NCBI GenBank assembly: GCA_964019135.1
Contig: OZ025258.1
Location: 10,931,961 to 10,995,960 of the forward strand
DNA: 64,000 nucleotides
Source: Arenicola marina
Taxonomy: Eukaryota; Annelida; Polychaeta; Arenicolidae
Direction: 5' to 3'
Under the pieces are notes generated by a model. That model made no database searches. It worked only from the letters and a program-made list of their open reading frames with translations, and had not been told where the DNA came from. Both the position numbers and the translations under genes were made by a program. Positions 1 to 11,849 of the stretch are shown piece by piece. Each line of letters begins with the position of its first letter. Position 1 is the first letter of the stretch.

Positions 1-1104
1 TGGAAATAGATTTAAATATACCGTTTGTAATCCACATGGACTTTTTATGCTTGTGCTTACGAAATCTAATCAATTTTAATGGGAGGCATTTATTTTTAGC
101 TTTTAAGAGCCATGTTTCCAGAACATCATAGTTACCATTTGGCAAGTGGGCCCTTGTCCATATGATTACACACATCGACAGATTGCAATTCCTCTTTAAA
201 TCGTGCTTTTGAATCATTCGTCAAGTGTTCTGATAGCTACCAATTTTGGCTGCGTAACTTTCACCTGATTAAACTTAAAAGACATAAAATATGGCATATG
301 GTCTGAGAGTGCTGTGACAATGATACCAGCCTTCGAGTGCAACATCTTTGGAGAAAGCTTGCAGAAAAAGTTGTCAATCAACGTAGCTCTATATCTCGAT
401 AGTCTTGTGGGGAAAGTGATTTTGGGAATAAAGCTGCGCGCCATTACAGTGTCAAGAAAGTCGCTGATCACTGTTTTCTCATTAATCCTGAGGAGGTCGA
501 TGTTAAAATCACCAGCTATTATCACTTCCCCATTGGGATTTTCCAGATGACAGAGAACTACTTTAAATTCTTCAGTAAACGTGTGATAATTTGCTACCAA
601 TTCACAAGGGGGTCTATATATATTACCAATTATAGCGCTCTTTTTCATAAAATCACAAGATACCTCAATAAATTGACATTCCCATGCAGATGTTGTATCA
701 TGGGGGAATAAATATCTATAGGTATAGTCATCTCGCAGACAAATTAATAGACCACCATGTTCACTACAGATTTTACCTTGTGACAATGTGCGAAACCCGC
801 TTAACTGAAATTGAGATAGATCAGAGTCTGCAGAGAGCCAACTTTCCTGAATACATATTGCGCTTATTTCAACACCTGTATGGCACAATTCTTCCACAAA
901 TATTTTGTGTTCGTCAAATTTGGCCGACAGCGACCCACAATTCAAACTAATAACAACAAAATTATCGGTACCAGCCATTTGCTTTGCCGATTCTTCATTG
1001 TCAAAATAAGGAGACGGCTGGATAAATTCTGGTTCTCCAATTTCACTGTCCACTATGTCGCCATATTGCGTAATATTAAAAATTTCTGTTAATGAATTCT
1101 GCAA
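1..1104 (-). pseudogene. LINE endonuclease region, truncated at the window edge
   Basis: This is the apurinic/apyrimidinic-type endonuclease of a non-LTR retrotransposon, the enzyme that nicks target DNA for target-primed reverse transcription. The open frame 214-1104 shows the family landmarks in order: VISLNCGSLSAK near the start, CIQESWL, the GNIYRPPC strand, AGDFNIDLL, and the C-terminal LSDHMPYF. Downstream (1-213) the protein continues in other frames into the endonuclease-RT linker, where HKKSMWITNGIFKS can be read. Frameshifts therefore interrupt the gene, and the reverse transcriptase lies outside the window. The endonuclease at 35831-36640 belongs to the same family, sharing GNIYRPPC, AGDFNIDLL and matching linkers. 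The ORF1 relic at 2516-3320 lies upstream on the same strand and may belong to the same LINE copy. The family is CR1/Jockey-like in general character; I do not assign a clade. Confidence 0.85.
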
Positions 1105-2515
1105 GAACCCCCATATAATCTCAGAGTGTCTTCTTCTATACTGTTATAGCTTACGCCTGACATAACTTCTCGTTGATAAGAATAATATGAGCCATGAGGC
1201 TGTTGTTGTACTCGCGATGTACAATAGAATAGATACAGTGATACCTAACAAACAATCACAAGGGAAAGCAAAGGCTAGAAAAAAAACATAACTTATACAC
1301 AGTATCTTGCGTGTTAGTGCCCAGGTCTCTGGGCAATTTAACGCGAAGATCCAAAACGTGGCAGGGACAGTTTGAAGTGTTAAACGAAATTAAATCAAAG
1401 CGCTACCAAGTACAAATTTACACCGAGCAGAACTACGATTTCAGTACTAAACGCGCACCTGCGTCACCGTCACAAAACATGAGTTAAAGTCTCATTGGAA
1501 AACGTGACACGTGAACGACTCCTGACTGCTGGTTACCTCAACGCAATTGCCTCACACCATTCGCCATTAGCCGCGGTCAAAACCACGAGGGCTAAGGCTA
1601 ACTACTCCGTAGTTTAATTTGGTGACTTAGTATTCACAAGCTAACACCAGTAAACCGCTCACACGCTCAATTTGTGGGGCGCGCAGCAGGCTATCCAGGC
1701 CACACGCTACTGAATTAATCAGAGCAAGCCTCCCGTGGTGGGACATGGCCGAGATCGAGAGAAACAGACAGTTATATCACAATTTAGGTAATACGAACAC
1801 TTCGCTGCAATTGAAACACTCGTGAGACCGGTTTACCGCACTTGGCCTACATTTAACCTATAACTCAAAGGTTTCGCGCAAGGTGATTCAATACCACTAG
1901 CAATGTTGCGTTTGGAGACTTGTGTCACAAGAATTAGTGGCTTGTTCATTACACATTAAAGGAAATACATCACGCACAAGGTCAGTCAAAACTGGTCGAC
2001 ATATTGACTCAGGACAGAAAAAACATTCGGCCACATTATTAACTCTCTGGCAAGTGAGTCGGGGCCTAGATTGGTGAGCTTACAGGGAAACCGTCGTACA
2101 GTATACGGTATTGACGATTAGGAAGGAAACAGATGTATAATAATTAAATAAATAAATAAATAATGTCTCCAAACACTAGCAGTTCCAAAACAAGAAGACA
2201 AACGAACTCTCGGTTCCGTGCACATTACCACAAGCCACATGTTTCAATTCTTCGTAAAAATAGAAGATCGGAGTGCATTGAAAGGGCATGGAGGCGAGGG
2301 TTGGAGCAGAAGGGGCGAGCCAGCGTAGCTTTATGTTAAGGGTGGAGGTGGGGAGGGGGGGGGGGGTAGATACCATGCTTCTCTGAATGTTGCATACCAT
2401 TCGCCATCGCGCATTTGTACGTGCACACTAAACGTTTGCATAATTACAACTTGGGATCATTATATAACAGTATAACCGTCCACAATGCATGTATAAATAT
2501 ATAGGAATACATGCC
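1105..2515. other. Spacer between LINE endonuclease and ORF1 relics, no gene seen
   Basis: No convincing coding region was seen. It contains a short AAAT run at about 2146-2163 and a G run at about 2349-2366. By position it could be decayed LINE sequence linking ORF1 to ORF2, but no protein motif supports that. Confidence 0.4.
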
Positions 2516-3320
2516 TCACACCAGTGTCTCCATTGCTGACTCGATGAGCCGGAAGCCGTCTTGTCCCAGCTGAGCTTTACGGCCGGACACCGTCAGGAAT
2601 ATAGCCGTGTTGTCCAGGTTTTGCCGTCTCATCAAGTAACGAACGTGTCGCCCAGCTCCGTGCGCGCCATCGTCCTGCCAGCCTTCAATCCATTTGTCTT
2701 GTGCGTGTTGATCGCTGAACCGGAATACAGCGATCACATGCGACGCCTCTTGTCGTGCGGGATCCAGCAGCAGAGATGTGTAGGCCTTCCGGACGTCCCC
2801 GATGCTCTTAGCTGCCACCTGTGCGGCAGTGATGGAAGCACCCATGGATGAGACCGTACGACCCTGCTTGAACGAAGGTTTGTCCTTGCCGATGGAGTCT
2901 TTTTCAGAGTGTGGCACATGGAGGATGTCTCTTGGACATGGCTTCGGTAGGGGATCCTTTTGTAGTTCATCGTTAATCCAAAGTTTGTCTTTGACCATTT
3001 TAACTTTCGTCAGGGACTGACCTGATTTCTTTAGCTCACTGATCTTTTCTCCATGCTGCCGTCTTTTCTCCAAAATTGCAGTGGGATATTGAGGGGTAAT
3101 CCTTCCAGTGGTTCGGCCCTTAGGTAGGGTCTTGCCAAAGGCCAAGATGTTATCCGCCGACCTTTGTGTTGCAAATCGAACAACGATAGGCCTTGGCCGT
3201 CTAGTTGTGTGTGGAGCTGGTGGGGCGCCAATGCGGTGGGCACGGTCAATGTCAGGGAAGGGGGGCTTAAATCCATTAGCCGACAGAAAATCCCTTACCT
3301 CATCTTTCCCTCAGGAAATG
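2516..3320 (-). pseudogene. LINE ORF1 protein fragment with C-terminal IMPACT/UPF0029-like domain
   Basis: This is the C-terminal part of an L1-like ORF1 nucleic-acid-binding protein. Reading on the minus strand from about 3300, it starts inside the RRM (DIDRAHRIGAPPAP, then RPRPIVVRFATQRSADNI) and continues into the ORF1 C-terminal domain (ITPQYPTAILEKRR). It then runs into about 110 residues resembling the UPF0029/IMPACT N-terminal domain: ASHVIAVFRF, then EGWQDDGAHGAGRHVRYLM, then a degraded region ending GQDGFRLIESAMETL. No in-frame ATG opens the frame near its upstream end, so the 5' part (coiled coil) is missing or shifted. The copy at 39206-40452 has the same domain order and is better preserved. 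It is probably not expressed as a complete protein. Confidence 0.75.
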
Positions 3321-3330
3321 TAAATGATAT

Positions 3331-4934
3331 GGGCCCGGCACTTCCCTTTAATCAAACTCGAATGAAATCGTCCGGTACGGTACCAGTAGCACAGTAAATG
3401 CTAAACAGTCGTGTGTTTGCCAAACTGCGAATATATCTTCGATTAGATTTATTTCAATTTTTGCGTAAGAAGGATAATTCTGATGGTTAAATGTGACCTG
3501 GGGCAGAGGGACTATGGCGTAAGCGTCACGTCCTCGGCCGTGAGATCTGGTCAGAGCTAATCTGCCATTGGATATATTGCGAGTACGTATATGTGTCACT
3601 TATGACTGCAGTTTCAGGATTGCAGTGACAGGACTTTGCCAAATAAAAACAATGCTTGTTTAAATATTGAAATTCAGTTGTGTTCAGTTTACAATGTATA
3701 CATTTGAATGAATTGAAGGAAAATGCCATAATGGAAAAAACAGCTGCATTAGATATCTACCCAAATAATATGTATACTCTAACTCATATGCAGGAATCTA
3801 CTTATAATCTAGTTATAATTGAATAGATAAAGTAATCTTTCTTATTCCTAACTGATACATACAAATTCCACCTCAGAATGAGATGCACTACCATGCAGTA
3901 CTTTGGAACTACTACATAACTACTACTCAACTTTTAAATGACTACTACTCCATGCATATAACATATATATAAACAATACTTTATATACAAATATATTCAT
4001 TTCAATTGATAAAACAAGTAGATCCTTCAGTTCTTCTTTCCAGTCTGTCCCACATTGCTGATCTTCTCTCGCATTAACTTGCAAATTTCTTTTACATCTT
4101 TGCCACAAAATTTTCTCCTGACTTGATCTGTAACAAAGGATACACTCATCATCTTAGTAAATTATTATTCACCAGTGTTGTTTAGCATTATAAGACATGG
4201 ATGTTAATATGTTGGAAAGATATCATACACAAGTTTGTACCACACTTATTAATACATCACGTAAGAAGAAAAATAAATACCAAAGATAATTTTATAAATG
4301 GTATAGCCTAAAACCAAGACCATACCGTGGCACATGGTTCCCACATGAAATACTAAAACAATTCCCTGGTTTTTCCCTGAGCCATTGAAAGTTTCCCTGA
4401 GTAACAGAACGGCATGTGGCCTTCAACCTCGGAACACCAACATCACCAAATAATTAGGGGCAGGCATACAACAGGGTCAGGGCTAAGGTTGAGGCACTCG
4501 TAGACACATGTATGTACATAGAAACTAATAAAGTAACTTATGTTAACGAGGGAAATAGGACTTATGGGTCCCAATCTCTGTACAAAGCTTCATACACATA
4601 AGAACAGACGACGGTTTCACTGGGTGTGCTCTAGAAATTCATTTCAATTGTGGCTAAACACCTTCAATTTTCTTTAGCCACACACAGATCCCATTAGCCA
4701 CATATATGTTGTATTTTTCCCCTCTGTATCACTGCAGGCAATCAGTTTCGCTAAGTTGTGTTTTGATCGTTGATCAAAAACCAGGCCATTTTTTTTTCGT
4801 CAATGTGGCGACATGTATGGGCCAGTCTTGCGCCCCATACAATTTGCTTTCGCCATTGGCAATGGGGCGAACGGCTAGCGCACACCTAGGTTCCATGAAA
4901 ATGGCCCCAGACTAGTGTGGCAGTATGGCCTATA
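3331..4934. other. AT-rich non-coding stretch with a dispersed repeat at 3436-3555
   Basis: No gene was recognised. The stretch 3436-3555 (CTTCGATTAGATTTATTTC, then GGCAGAGGGACTATGGCGTA) recurs in diverged form at 52478-52600 in the same orientation, so it is an interspersed repeat. From about 3600 to 4700 the sequence is AT-rich and without long open frames. Confidence 0.45.
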
Positions 4935-5056
4935 CTATAGGGCACAGGCGCTCAGATTTGTTGACAAACAATACCCCAAGGGTCAAGCACCCTTCTTTAT
5001 AGGTGCTTGGCCCTTGGGGTATTGTTTGTCAACAAATGTGAGCGCCTGTGCTATAG
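4935..5056. repeat. Near-perfect fold-back (hairpin MITE-like)
   Basis: The left arm 4935-4991 (CTATAGGGCACAGGCGCTCA, then TTGTTGACAAACAATACCCC) is the reverse complement of the right arm 5002-5056, with a loop of about 10 bases. There are only a few mismatches over about 55 bp. No flanking target duplication was confirmed. It is non-coding. Confidence 0.8.
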
Positions 5057-5915
5057 GGGGACACAGTATCCAGATCGACCTCGGGCGTTTGCCATTTCAC
5101 CCGGCGCTTGGGTTTCCTGTACTGTAGTGTAGAGGGTTCCTGGTGTGTCAGTGGCTGCACAGGCGACGTAAATCAACTGACACGGGTGGGGTGGGTGGGG
5201 GGGGGGGGGGGGCGAGGAGTGGTAGGACCAGTTGACAAGAGCCGACAAGACTTTAAACAAATTTCAATTGATAAAGGCTCCTTTTGTCCTTATGTTAAGG
5301 TGTCACGCTCAAATCAGAGTTGATTTGAGGTGATAGATGCGTTGTGAATGTCGTGTGTGGGTCGCTAGTGCCAGTTGAAGCGAGGGCCTGTCTGTGGCGC
5401 TGCAAGCCAAGGGCGGTACCTTTCCTTCTATTATAAGCGGTGCCTGAGAGGGGGGCGTTGTTTATTTACTTCGGGGGTTCTGTCAGCAGATCTGAGCGCC
5501 TGTGCATGCCGCAGAACTCCTCTCGCCTTTCCGCAATATTTTTAAAACTTCGCGCATGTGCCGTGGCATCTCCGCTGCGCATCTCCGCCAGGCGGCAGCG
5601 TAATATGCCTCCTGGTGGCGCACTGCTCACTTCGCGCGCTGTGGCACGGGGTGGGGTGGGGAGACTCAGTACATTATTTGGTTTGCGGCTGGGGTGGGGG
5701 GGGGGGGGGGCAGAGGGGGTCCGCGGTAAACCCCTACTTGACAAAATGCGCTTGTAAGGGGCGTTTCACCCCGAAAATCGGCTCGAACGTTTGAACGCGA
5801 AAATATCCGCTCGGAAGGGGATTTTTTTTCCTTGGACCGAGCCCGCTCGGTTTATTATATTCCCCGGGAAACTCGCTCTACAAACGCACATTTTCAGAGT
5901 CCTCCTCTGGAGGTA

Positions 5916-5970
5916 TACCATGGTAAGGTATACCATGCTATACCATGGTATAGCATGGCTTACCATGGTA
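5916..5970. repeat. Palindrome cluster built on CCATGG/GTATAC
   Basis: The 26-bp core at 5933-5958 (CCATGCTATACCATGGTATA, then GCATGG) is its own reverse complement. It is flanked by a further pair, TACCATGGTAAG at 5916-5927 and CTTACCATGGTA at 5959-5970. The whole can fold into a long stem or cruciform. Confidence 0.85.
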
Positions 5971-7639
5971 AACCATGGTATATTTTCATAAGGGTAGGAC
6001 GCCATCCCCTCTTTATATTAAGTCCTTAAATGTCGGTTCCATGCAGTGAGCACTTTGTTTCAAGCAAATATGTTTTCGTATATTGAATTCTCTTGAATTA
6101 AATAAATGATAAATCTTGCAAATATTGGAAATATATTATTCCGCGTAAGCTAGTACTCCGCTTAAACTGAGCGAGAATCGGTCTATAGCTCAACGGATTT
6201 CGTAGCCCGCCCGAGCTCGACTTTCACACCTCGCTTACACATTGCAGTTAGCGTCAATCTGATCGATTTCATAGTCGCAATCGAGATATTAGTAAACGTG
6301 AAAAAGGAGCATTTTGGATGAATGCAAGTATAGGCTTATATCCCATACCCGAGCCCGACCAAGTTAGCTAGGACAGACGTGGGACGTCTGAATTATGACG
6401 TACGTGGGACGTCTGAGTTAAGACCACATTGCGACCAGACTAAATTGGTCTTGACCTGGTCTTCAGGTGGTCTTCGACCGACCGACCAATATAAGACGTC
6501 TTCCCGACGTCGGGTGCCCACTGGGATATGGAATGTTTCATATCTTTTATGTAGGGCTGTGCTCTTTATTCGGAAATAGTGTTTGTGGCTCTATAACTGT
6601 TCATGGATAATTGTCATGTGCTGCACGTTGTAACATTTGTCAATGAGGTTGGTGTATGGTGAAATATCTGCAACTACGCATGACACACATAAACAAGTGG
6701 TCATTATTTTCCCTCAGTGTCATTATAGTTCCGTCACAATAATAATCGACTCGCTCTGTTGCGGATTGGACGAACGCAGTCTAGCCGACTACGGAGCATA
6801 GTCGACTAGAGTTACCATGTAAATGGTGGGTGATTTTAGCCGCCTAAGCCCCGTATCCTGACTCCGAGGAAACGAGAAAAGTTTTTAATTAGTATCCTTC
6901 GCCGAAGTTACTAGACACCGTTTCACAACGATTTACTAAAGACGATCAAAACAAGTGAACCACAAATAGAAACAACGCGTGCCCGATGCCCCGTCGGGTT
7001 GGTTCATGCATCATATAGCCGTGTGCAAACGAGTCCCAAACTCGTTCTGTCATAACAACAACAAACTTTAGTGGCGCTAAGATTAATAAATTTTGAGACA
7101 GTTTTGGGGCCTGACGCCAAACTCGTGGCGTAAACGGTAATGCTGGCATAAATCCACAGACCGTAACTCAGGTTTGCTAGCCTACATTTGATCAATGCTG
7201 TTTGTAGTGATTTCATGGAATGTAGACTGCAATCTGTTATTGAAACACATTGTTTTTTGGTTATACATTTATTCCATAAGTTTACATTTCCTTACGTGTT
7301 GTTCACAGATTCCACATGCTAGACGAGATATACCGAGGCGCACATAATAGCAGATATAAGGGTCTCGCTCATACGAACTTAAAGTATATCACGACCATGT
7401 CACAACATGCATCAGGCATTGCCTTATTGAAATACCGGCAATCTTAAAAAAATGGATACTCACAGCTTTACAGGATTCTCAAAATACATTGACGACAATA
7501 GCATGAGCAATTATTCTCAACATTGTAATGTTTTAAACTGCTATATATGTCTAGTCGCGGTCGTTCAGAAAGACTTGACTTTTCTGGAACCGCGTCGTGG
7601 TGGACCCTTCCATCTCGGATACCTCGATACGTAATTTCC

Positions 7640-7872
7640 CTTGATGCTATATCTAAATGAATGCTATGTAATTTGAAACTGTCTCTAACCGATTGATATA
7701 TAATTTGAAAGTATCTCAAAATGATTGATACATAACTTGAAAGTATCTCAAAATGATTGATATATAATTAGAGAATCAACATGAAATAGATAATTTGAGG
7801 ATATATCCAAATGAATGATAAATAATTCGAAGACATATCTTAATGATTGATATATAATTTAAAGATATCTCT
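7640..7872. repeat. Degenerate 32-bp tandem repeat, AT-rich
   Basis: The unit is close to ATGATTGATATATAATTTGA followed by AAGTATCTCAAA. Two adjacent units around 7690-7760 match at 32-bp spacing and more diverged units lie on both sides. About five to seven copies can be read. No coding role is seen. Confidence 0.7.
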
Positions 7873-8546
7873 CGCGTTTCGCCGGCGCCAAGTTTGTCAA
7901 AGCCCGTACACTTCCGTACATTGGTCATGTTATCTGCTCAAATGTTGGCGATGCATTTCACTCAGCCATGGCGAAGTATTCCGCCAGTTTGTTGCGTAGT
8001 GATTTTATTAAGTTAATTTGACGTTTTTTATGTCATATCTTGTCTTTGTCACTCGGCAATTAATTTGCCCTCTCCGATTTCATAGACTGCGTTCTGTTTC
8101 ATTGCCAATGACCAAGCTACGGGCGAGCCAGCTTTCAATTATGAATTCATAGCGAGATACATAAAATGAAATTGCACGTCTGACAACCAGCGAAGACCTC
8201 AGGGTTCTCTTCTTGCCCACTACATCTAGCCTCAAAATTGCCTTGGTATGTAACAGGCTGCTAAAAACAACTGAAACTGACAATAGTTTACAGGTAATAA
8301 CAAACATAAGACACGCTACTAAAGTCATTATTGTTTTACAAAGATACACTGTAAAAATCGAGATGGTTTGAAAACTTGACACGTTCAATCAGTCGATCTA
8401 CTTCCTTGCACATTTCTGGATTATATCTTCCGTGTTACATTCATCTAAATATATTAAAGATAACCCCAGACAATTAAATACACACTGTAACTCTCTCTGT
8501 GCCCAGTTGTGAGGACAATAGGTGTTCTTTTTGTGGCAAATGGGGT

Positions 8547-10088
8547 TTACTTATTTACCTTACACTTGATGAGCCGCAGAAAGTCGCGCTTCAAGGCCGG
8601 ACTGCGCCCAGCATAGATAAACGGGTTAATGAAGGCATTAGCAAATAAAAAGGTGACCCCAAGGCATCTTAGTACACGTCTAACATATGAACTCTTATCA
8701 CTGTTAGTGTCGTCTGGGACGAGTAAGAGTCCAAGATAGGGAATCCAAGATAAACACATCAAGCTGACCACTATGAAGACCATCCGCGTAGCACGTTGCT
8801 GGTGTGACGTCACACGCCGCGGTCGCTTGTTCACAGATGATGACCTTTCCGTGAAATGGACGACCTTCGGTATCCCTAGATGACTACGCGACATTGAATG
8901 ACGCGGTTGTTGACCTTTGCTGGGGGCGCCTTCCCCAAGAGGACTAATGGTGAATAATTCGCTGCCATTGTCAGCGTTCCCGTCGCCCGTGCGTGATGAA
9001 GCAGCTGGTCGGGTTGATCCGTGATCCGGGCTGGAGTGAAGCATCACCTGAGACCTGAGATCCCCAACGGGTGAACCATGATCCAGGACATCAACGCGGA
9101 CTATTTGTTTAGCCTGATCCACGTCGTTGAAGTCCCGTTGATGTGCTTCGGCGGCTGCTGTGATCCCGATTTGCGCACCACGGCAAGAAGCCCCCCGGTG
9201 AGTTTCATCTGGACGCACCGGGACTTCACAGTTGCGGGATCTAGCTGGGGTAGAGCTGCTGTGGTTACGGCTTTTGTCGTCGTTCGCCCTCAAACTAGGG
9301 CGGTTGTCTCCGGCGGAAGTGGGCGCCACCCGCCGGAACTTCCGGCGACTGCGGTCGACTTGCACCAGGAGCATGGCGTAGAATATGACGTCAGCGACGA
9401 CGAAGACCCCGATGGTCGGGATCAGGCAAAACCGGCGAAACCAGGCAGGCACGGAGTCCATCAACCCACACTCGGACGCACCGCTGTCCTCGAACTTCGG
9501 GGAGGCCACCGCGACGCCGACAATCGCCAGACCGGCCATGTAGAACCAAGAAGCCGCTATGTACGCCATGGCCTTGTTTCGGCCAAAGACCCTGTCGTAT
9601 TTGGATCCATGACGCACTACGCGACAGTACCTCTCGGCGCATACCAACGCCACGTGCGCCAGCGAAGCCCCCTGGGAGAGAATAGAAAATCCGACCTGCA
9701 CTTTACACGCGATTACCTCCAGTCGCTGGCGGGGTTCGGCCGAGATGACGTCAACCAGCAGCTCTTTAATGACGGAGTCGAAGAAGTAGGAAGTGATGGT
9801 GAACCCGGTGACCCCATCGGCGACAGCCAGACTCAGCAGACACAGGCTGGAAGAGTCGTTCCCGGTGTGACGGCGGCGACCCAGCACATAGAGAATGGAG
9901 ACGTTGGAGCAGAAGATTAGGGGAACGAAGGACATCCACAGCGACCGGAACGCGAAGACCAGCCTAGCCCTGGAGTCAGCCCACGGGTAAAGTTGTGTAA
10001 CTGCTGAGGAATTGGAAGTTATTTGCTCCCCCGGTCCATCTGTTGTCCATGGTCCGGTGAGGAAACTCGACGTGGAGCCACCCTCCAT
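8547..10088 (-). CDS. Rhodopsin-class (class A) G-protein-coupled receptor, orphan, intronless
   Basis: This predicts a 513-residue seven-helix plasma-membrane receptor in one uninterrupted exon. The ATG at 10088 is chosen because the frame further upstream has no ATG. Class A landmarks appear in order. An N-glycosylation site (N26) lies in the extracellular tail, followed by TM1 at about 46-69 and the TM2 motif LAVAD (87-91). Cysteines near 128 and 207 could form the TM3-ECL2 disulfide. The TM3 end reads ERY (152-154). A very long third intracellular loop follows (about 250-430, polar and Arg/Ser-rich). TM6 contains CLSWIP and TM7 contains NPFIY (488-492), then a short basic tail of 21 residues. 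The ligand cannot be inferred. The G-protein-coupling motifs look intact. This is the only confident host gene in the window, and no neighbouring gene shares its context. Confidence 0.88.
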   Translation of the reverse strand: MEGGSTSSFLTGPWTTDGPGEQITSNSSAVTQLYPWADSRARLVFAFRSLWMSFVPLIFCSNVSILYVLGRRRHTGNDSSSLCLLSLAVADGVTGFTITSYFFDSVIKELLVDVISAEPRQRLEVIACKVQVGFSILSQGASLAHVALVCAERYCRVVRHGSKYDRVFGRNKAMAYIAASWFYMAGLAIVGVAVASPKFEDSGASECGLMDSVPAWFRRFCLIPTIGVFVVADVIFYAMLLVQVDRSRRKFRRVAPTSAGDNRPSLRANDDKSRNHSSSTPARSRNCEVPVRPDETHRGASCRGAQIGITAAAEAHQRDFNDVDQAKQIVRVDVLDHGSPVGDLRSQVMLHSSPDHGSTRPAASSRTGDGNADNGSELFTISPLGEGAPSKGQQPRHSMSRSHLGIPKVVHFTERSSSVNKRPRRVTSHQQRATRMVFIVVSLMCLSWIPYLGLLLVPDDTNSDKSSYVRRVLRCLGVTFLFANAFINPFIYAGRSPALKRDFLRLIKCKVNK

Positions 10089-10319
10089 GGCGGTCACAGC
10101 ACAACAGCGATTGCCAACCACGCCGTTTAAAGTTATCTACCTTGTTTCCTTCTGCTGCTTCTGCGCTGTCTGCGGCTTCTAGGGGGCGCCACTGAAGTGC
10201 TGGGTGTTTGCTGCTGCTTCTGCGGACAGGAAGGCTGAATTGGACCAAAACCTCCCGCGACAATAAATGGGATAGGGTTGAAAGAAGCGTTTCCCCAAAG
10301 CAGCGGCTAGCGATAGTGC

Positions 10320-10385
10320 GTATTACTACAACCCACAACCTCTAGATCTGCAGCTCGGCCTTCTCACCAACTGAGCTAGGGAGGC
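10320..10385 (-). repeat. tRNA-like relic (possible SINE head)
   Basis: The minus strand reads GCCTCCCTAGCTCAGTTGG, a perfect internal promoter A box. About 35 bases later comes GGTTGTGGGTTGTAGTA, a poor B box. A functional tRNA is unlikely because the T-arm is degraded. A tRNA-derived SINE head or tRNA pseudogene fits better. Confidence 0.45.
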
Positions 10386-11700
10386 TAAGCCCGGCTTTAT
10401 AGGTGCCGATGTCGCCCAGTGGGTAGCGCGATGAGGAATAATGCCGCTATGTCCCAGCCATTCCGCGTGGTATCGCCTTGGGTGGAGCGGCTATGGCCGA
10501 CACCAGGCATTTAGCCAGCACCGCCTCACCGCCAAGTGGGGGAGGCCGGCGGGTGGGGTGTGTGTGTGTGTGTAGGGAGGGGGGGGCAGCAACTCCCACG
10601 CACAGAACGGCACCAGGTATTTAGCGCGGGCAGCCAGCTCCCTGTTAGGGAGTGGGGGGGGGGGGGGGGGGGTGGGGGCAAGGGGTATTTGCGTTCCTCG
10701 TGATTGGGCTTTTCATTTCACCGTGAACTGGGAATGAGGAAAATAATTCTTCGTGAACTGAGAATGGGGTGTTAGCCGACCGCCGTGAGCAATGAGTTTC
10801 ATTAATCGTGAACTGGGAATTTTAATACTAAATAACCGTGAATCGGGAAATCGACAATTTAGTATCGTGTCTCCGCCCTTTCATTGCATGCAGAGAGTTC
10901 TGCCTTTAATTTATCGTGACCTGGGAATAAAGAAATTTATTCTTCGTGATCTGGGAACACGACCCCCGCTTGCCCGCCCCCCCCACTTGTTTGGCAACGT
11001 ATTATATCATATTATACATGTATATATTACACTATATACATATATTAGTCTGCATGAATATATGTAACTTTGTATGTATATAGTACTATACGTCTACAGG
11101 GCAGAGTGGGGGTAGGGGATTTGCACGGGGAAATCTCTTGATGCACGGACATACCAGTAAAACACAGTGACATGAAGCAGGTTTATGGGAAAAGTGTAAA
11201 CCGGTGTAACGTTATACGAGTTTGCGTAACCGCATATGTACACAAATTTCCAGTGACTAAACACGCAACATTTCAAGACTGATGTTATAGAGGTCGAAAT
11301 GGCCTAATGTTAAAGTGCGTGTAAACCCAAATTATATTCATTCACCAATGCTAGGATTCCAAAGAATAAGCCAAATACAAACGTTTCGGTCATACGGGGC
11401 ACTGAAAATAATAATTGCCTTTCCGCATGGACGCTTTGTAATCGCCCTCCCTGGGCCATTTTTCCACTTCGCCAAAAACGGACCGACCGCGCGATGGTGA
11501 GTTATGACGTCATAAATAGGAGTCGTCAACAGTTGTCCGGCATTGTCCATCATTTGCATGCGAATGGATGCGTGTACGTGACTGCGTGATATAAGTTATT
11601 TCACCTGGTCTAATCTAAGAAGGGTAATCAATTGTGCAGTAAGATTTTGCAACACTGACAAGGCCGATCAAGGAATTCACAGGCTTCACGTGAAAAACAT
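10386..11700. other. Non-coding, with recurrent CGTGAACTGGGAA motif
   Basis: G-runs occur near 10575 and 10650. Between about 10695 and 10960 the motif CGTGAACTGGGAAT (variants GTGATCTGGGAA, GTGACCTGGGAA, GTGAATCGGGAA) appears about seven times at irregular spacing. No gene was recognised. An AT-rich stretch follows at about 10990-11090. Confidence 0.5.
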
Positions 11701-11715
11701 CTACAAGGCATTGGA

Positions 11716-11849
11716 TAATATATATATGTTTATTTGTACTCGGAGTACAGATGACAGTCACAGAGAAAAAAAAAGAACAAAAAGAACAAAAGGAAATTTA
11801 GAGGAAATTCCTAAAAAAAATCAACAGAAACATCAACGCACAAAAGGTC
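11716..11849 (-). mobile_element. Probable 3' end of the LINE interrupted by the Maverick
   Basis: The minus strand reads a T-rich 3' UTR and then GAGTACAAATAAACATATAT followed by a TA-rich tail, as expected for a non-LTR element 3' end with an AATAAA-type signal. On the other side of the Maverick, at 32153 onward, lies the C-terminal coding part of a LINE on the same strand. The simplest reading is that the Maverick landed in the 3' UTR of that LINE. Confidence 0.5.

Larger units (their letters stand above)
5057..8546. other. Non-coding region with G-runs, a palindrome and a 32-bp tandem repeat
   Basis: No gene was recognised. Poly-G runs lie near 5190-5212 and 5695-5711. The palindromic cluster (5911-5975) and the tandem repeat (7640-7872) are listed separately. 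The small open frames here have no recognisable family. Confidence 0.45.

Noticed and set aside
5440-5794. Overlapping open frames around 5.4-5.8 kb on both strands
   Set aside because: GC-rich sequence with G-runs; no start context, motif or splice signal.
9078-9920. 280-codon plus-strand open frame
   Set aside because: Antisense shadow of the GPCR gene; no family resemblance.
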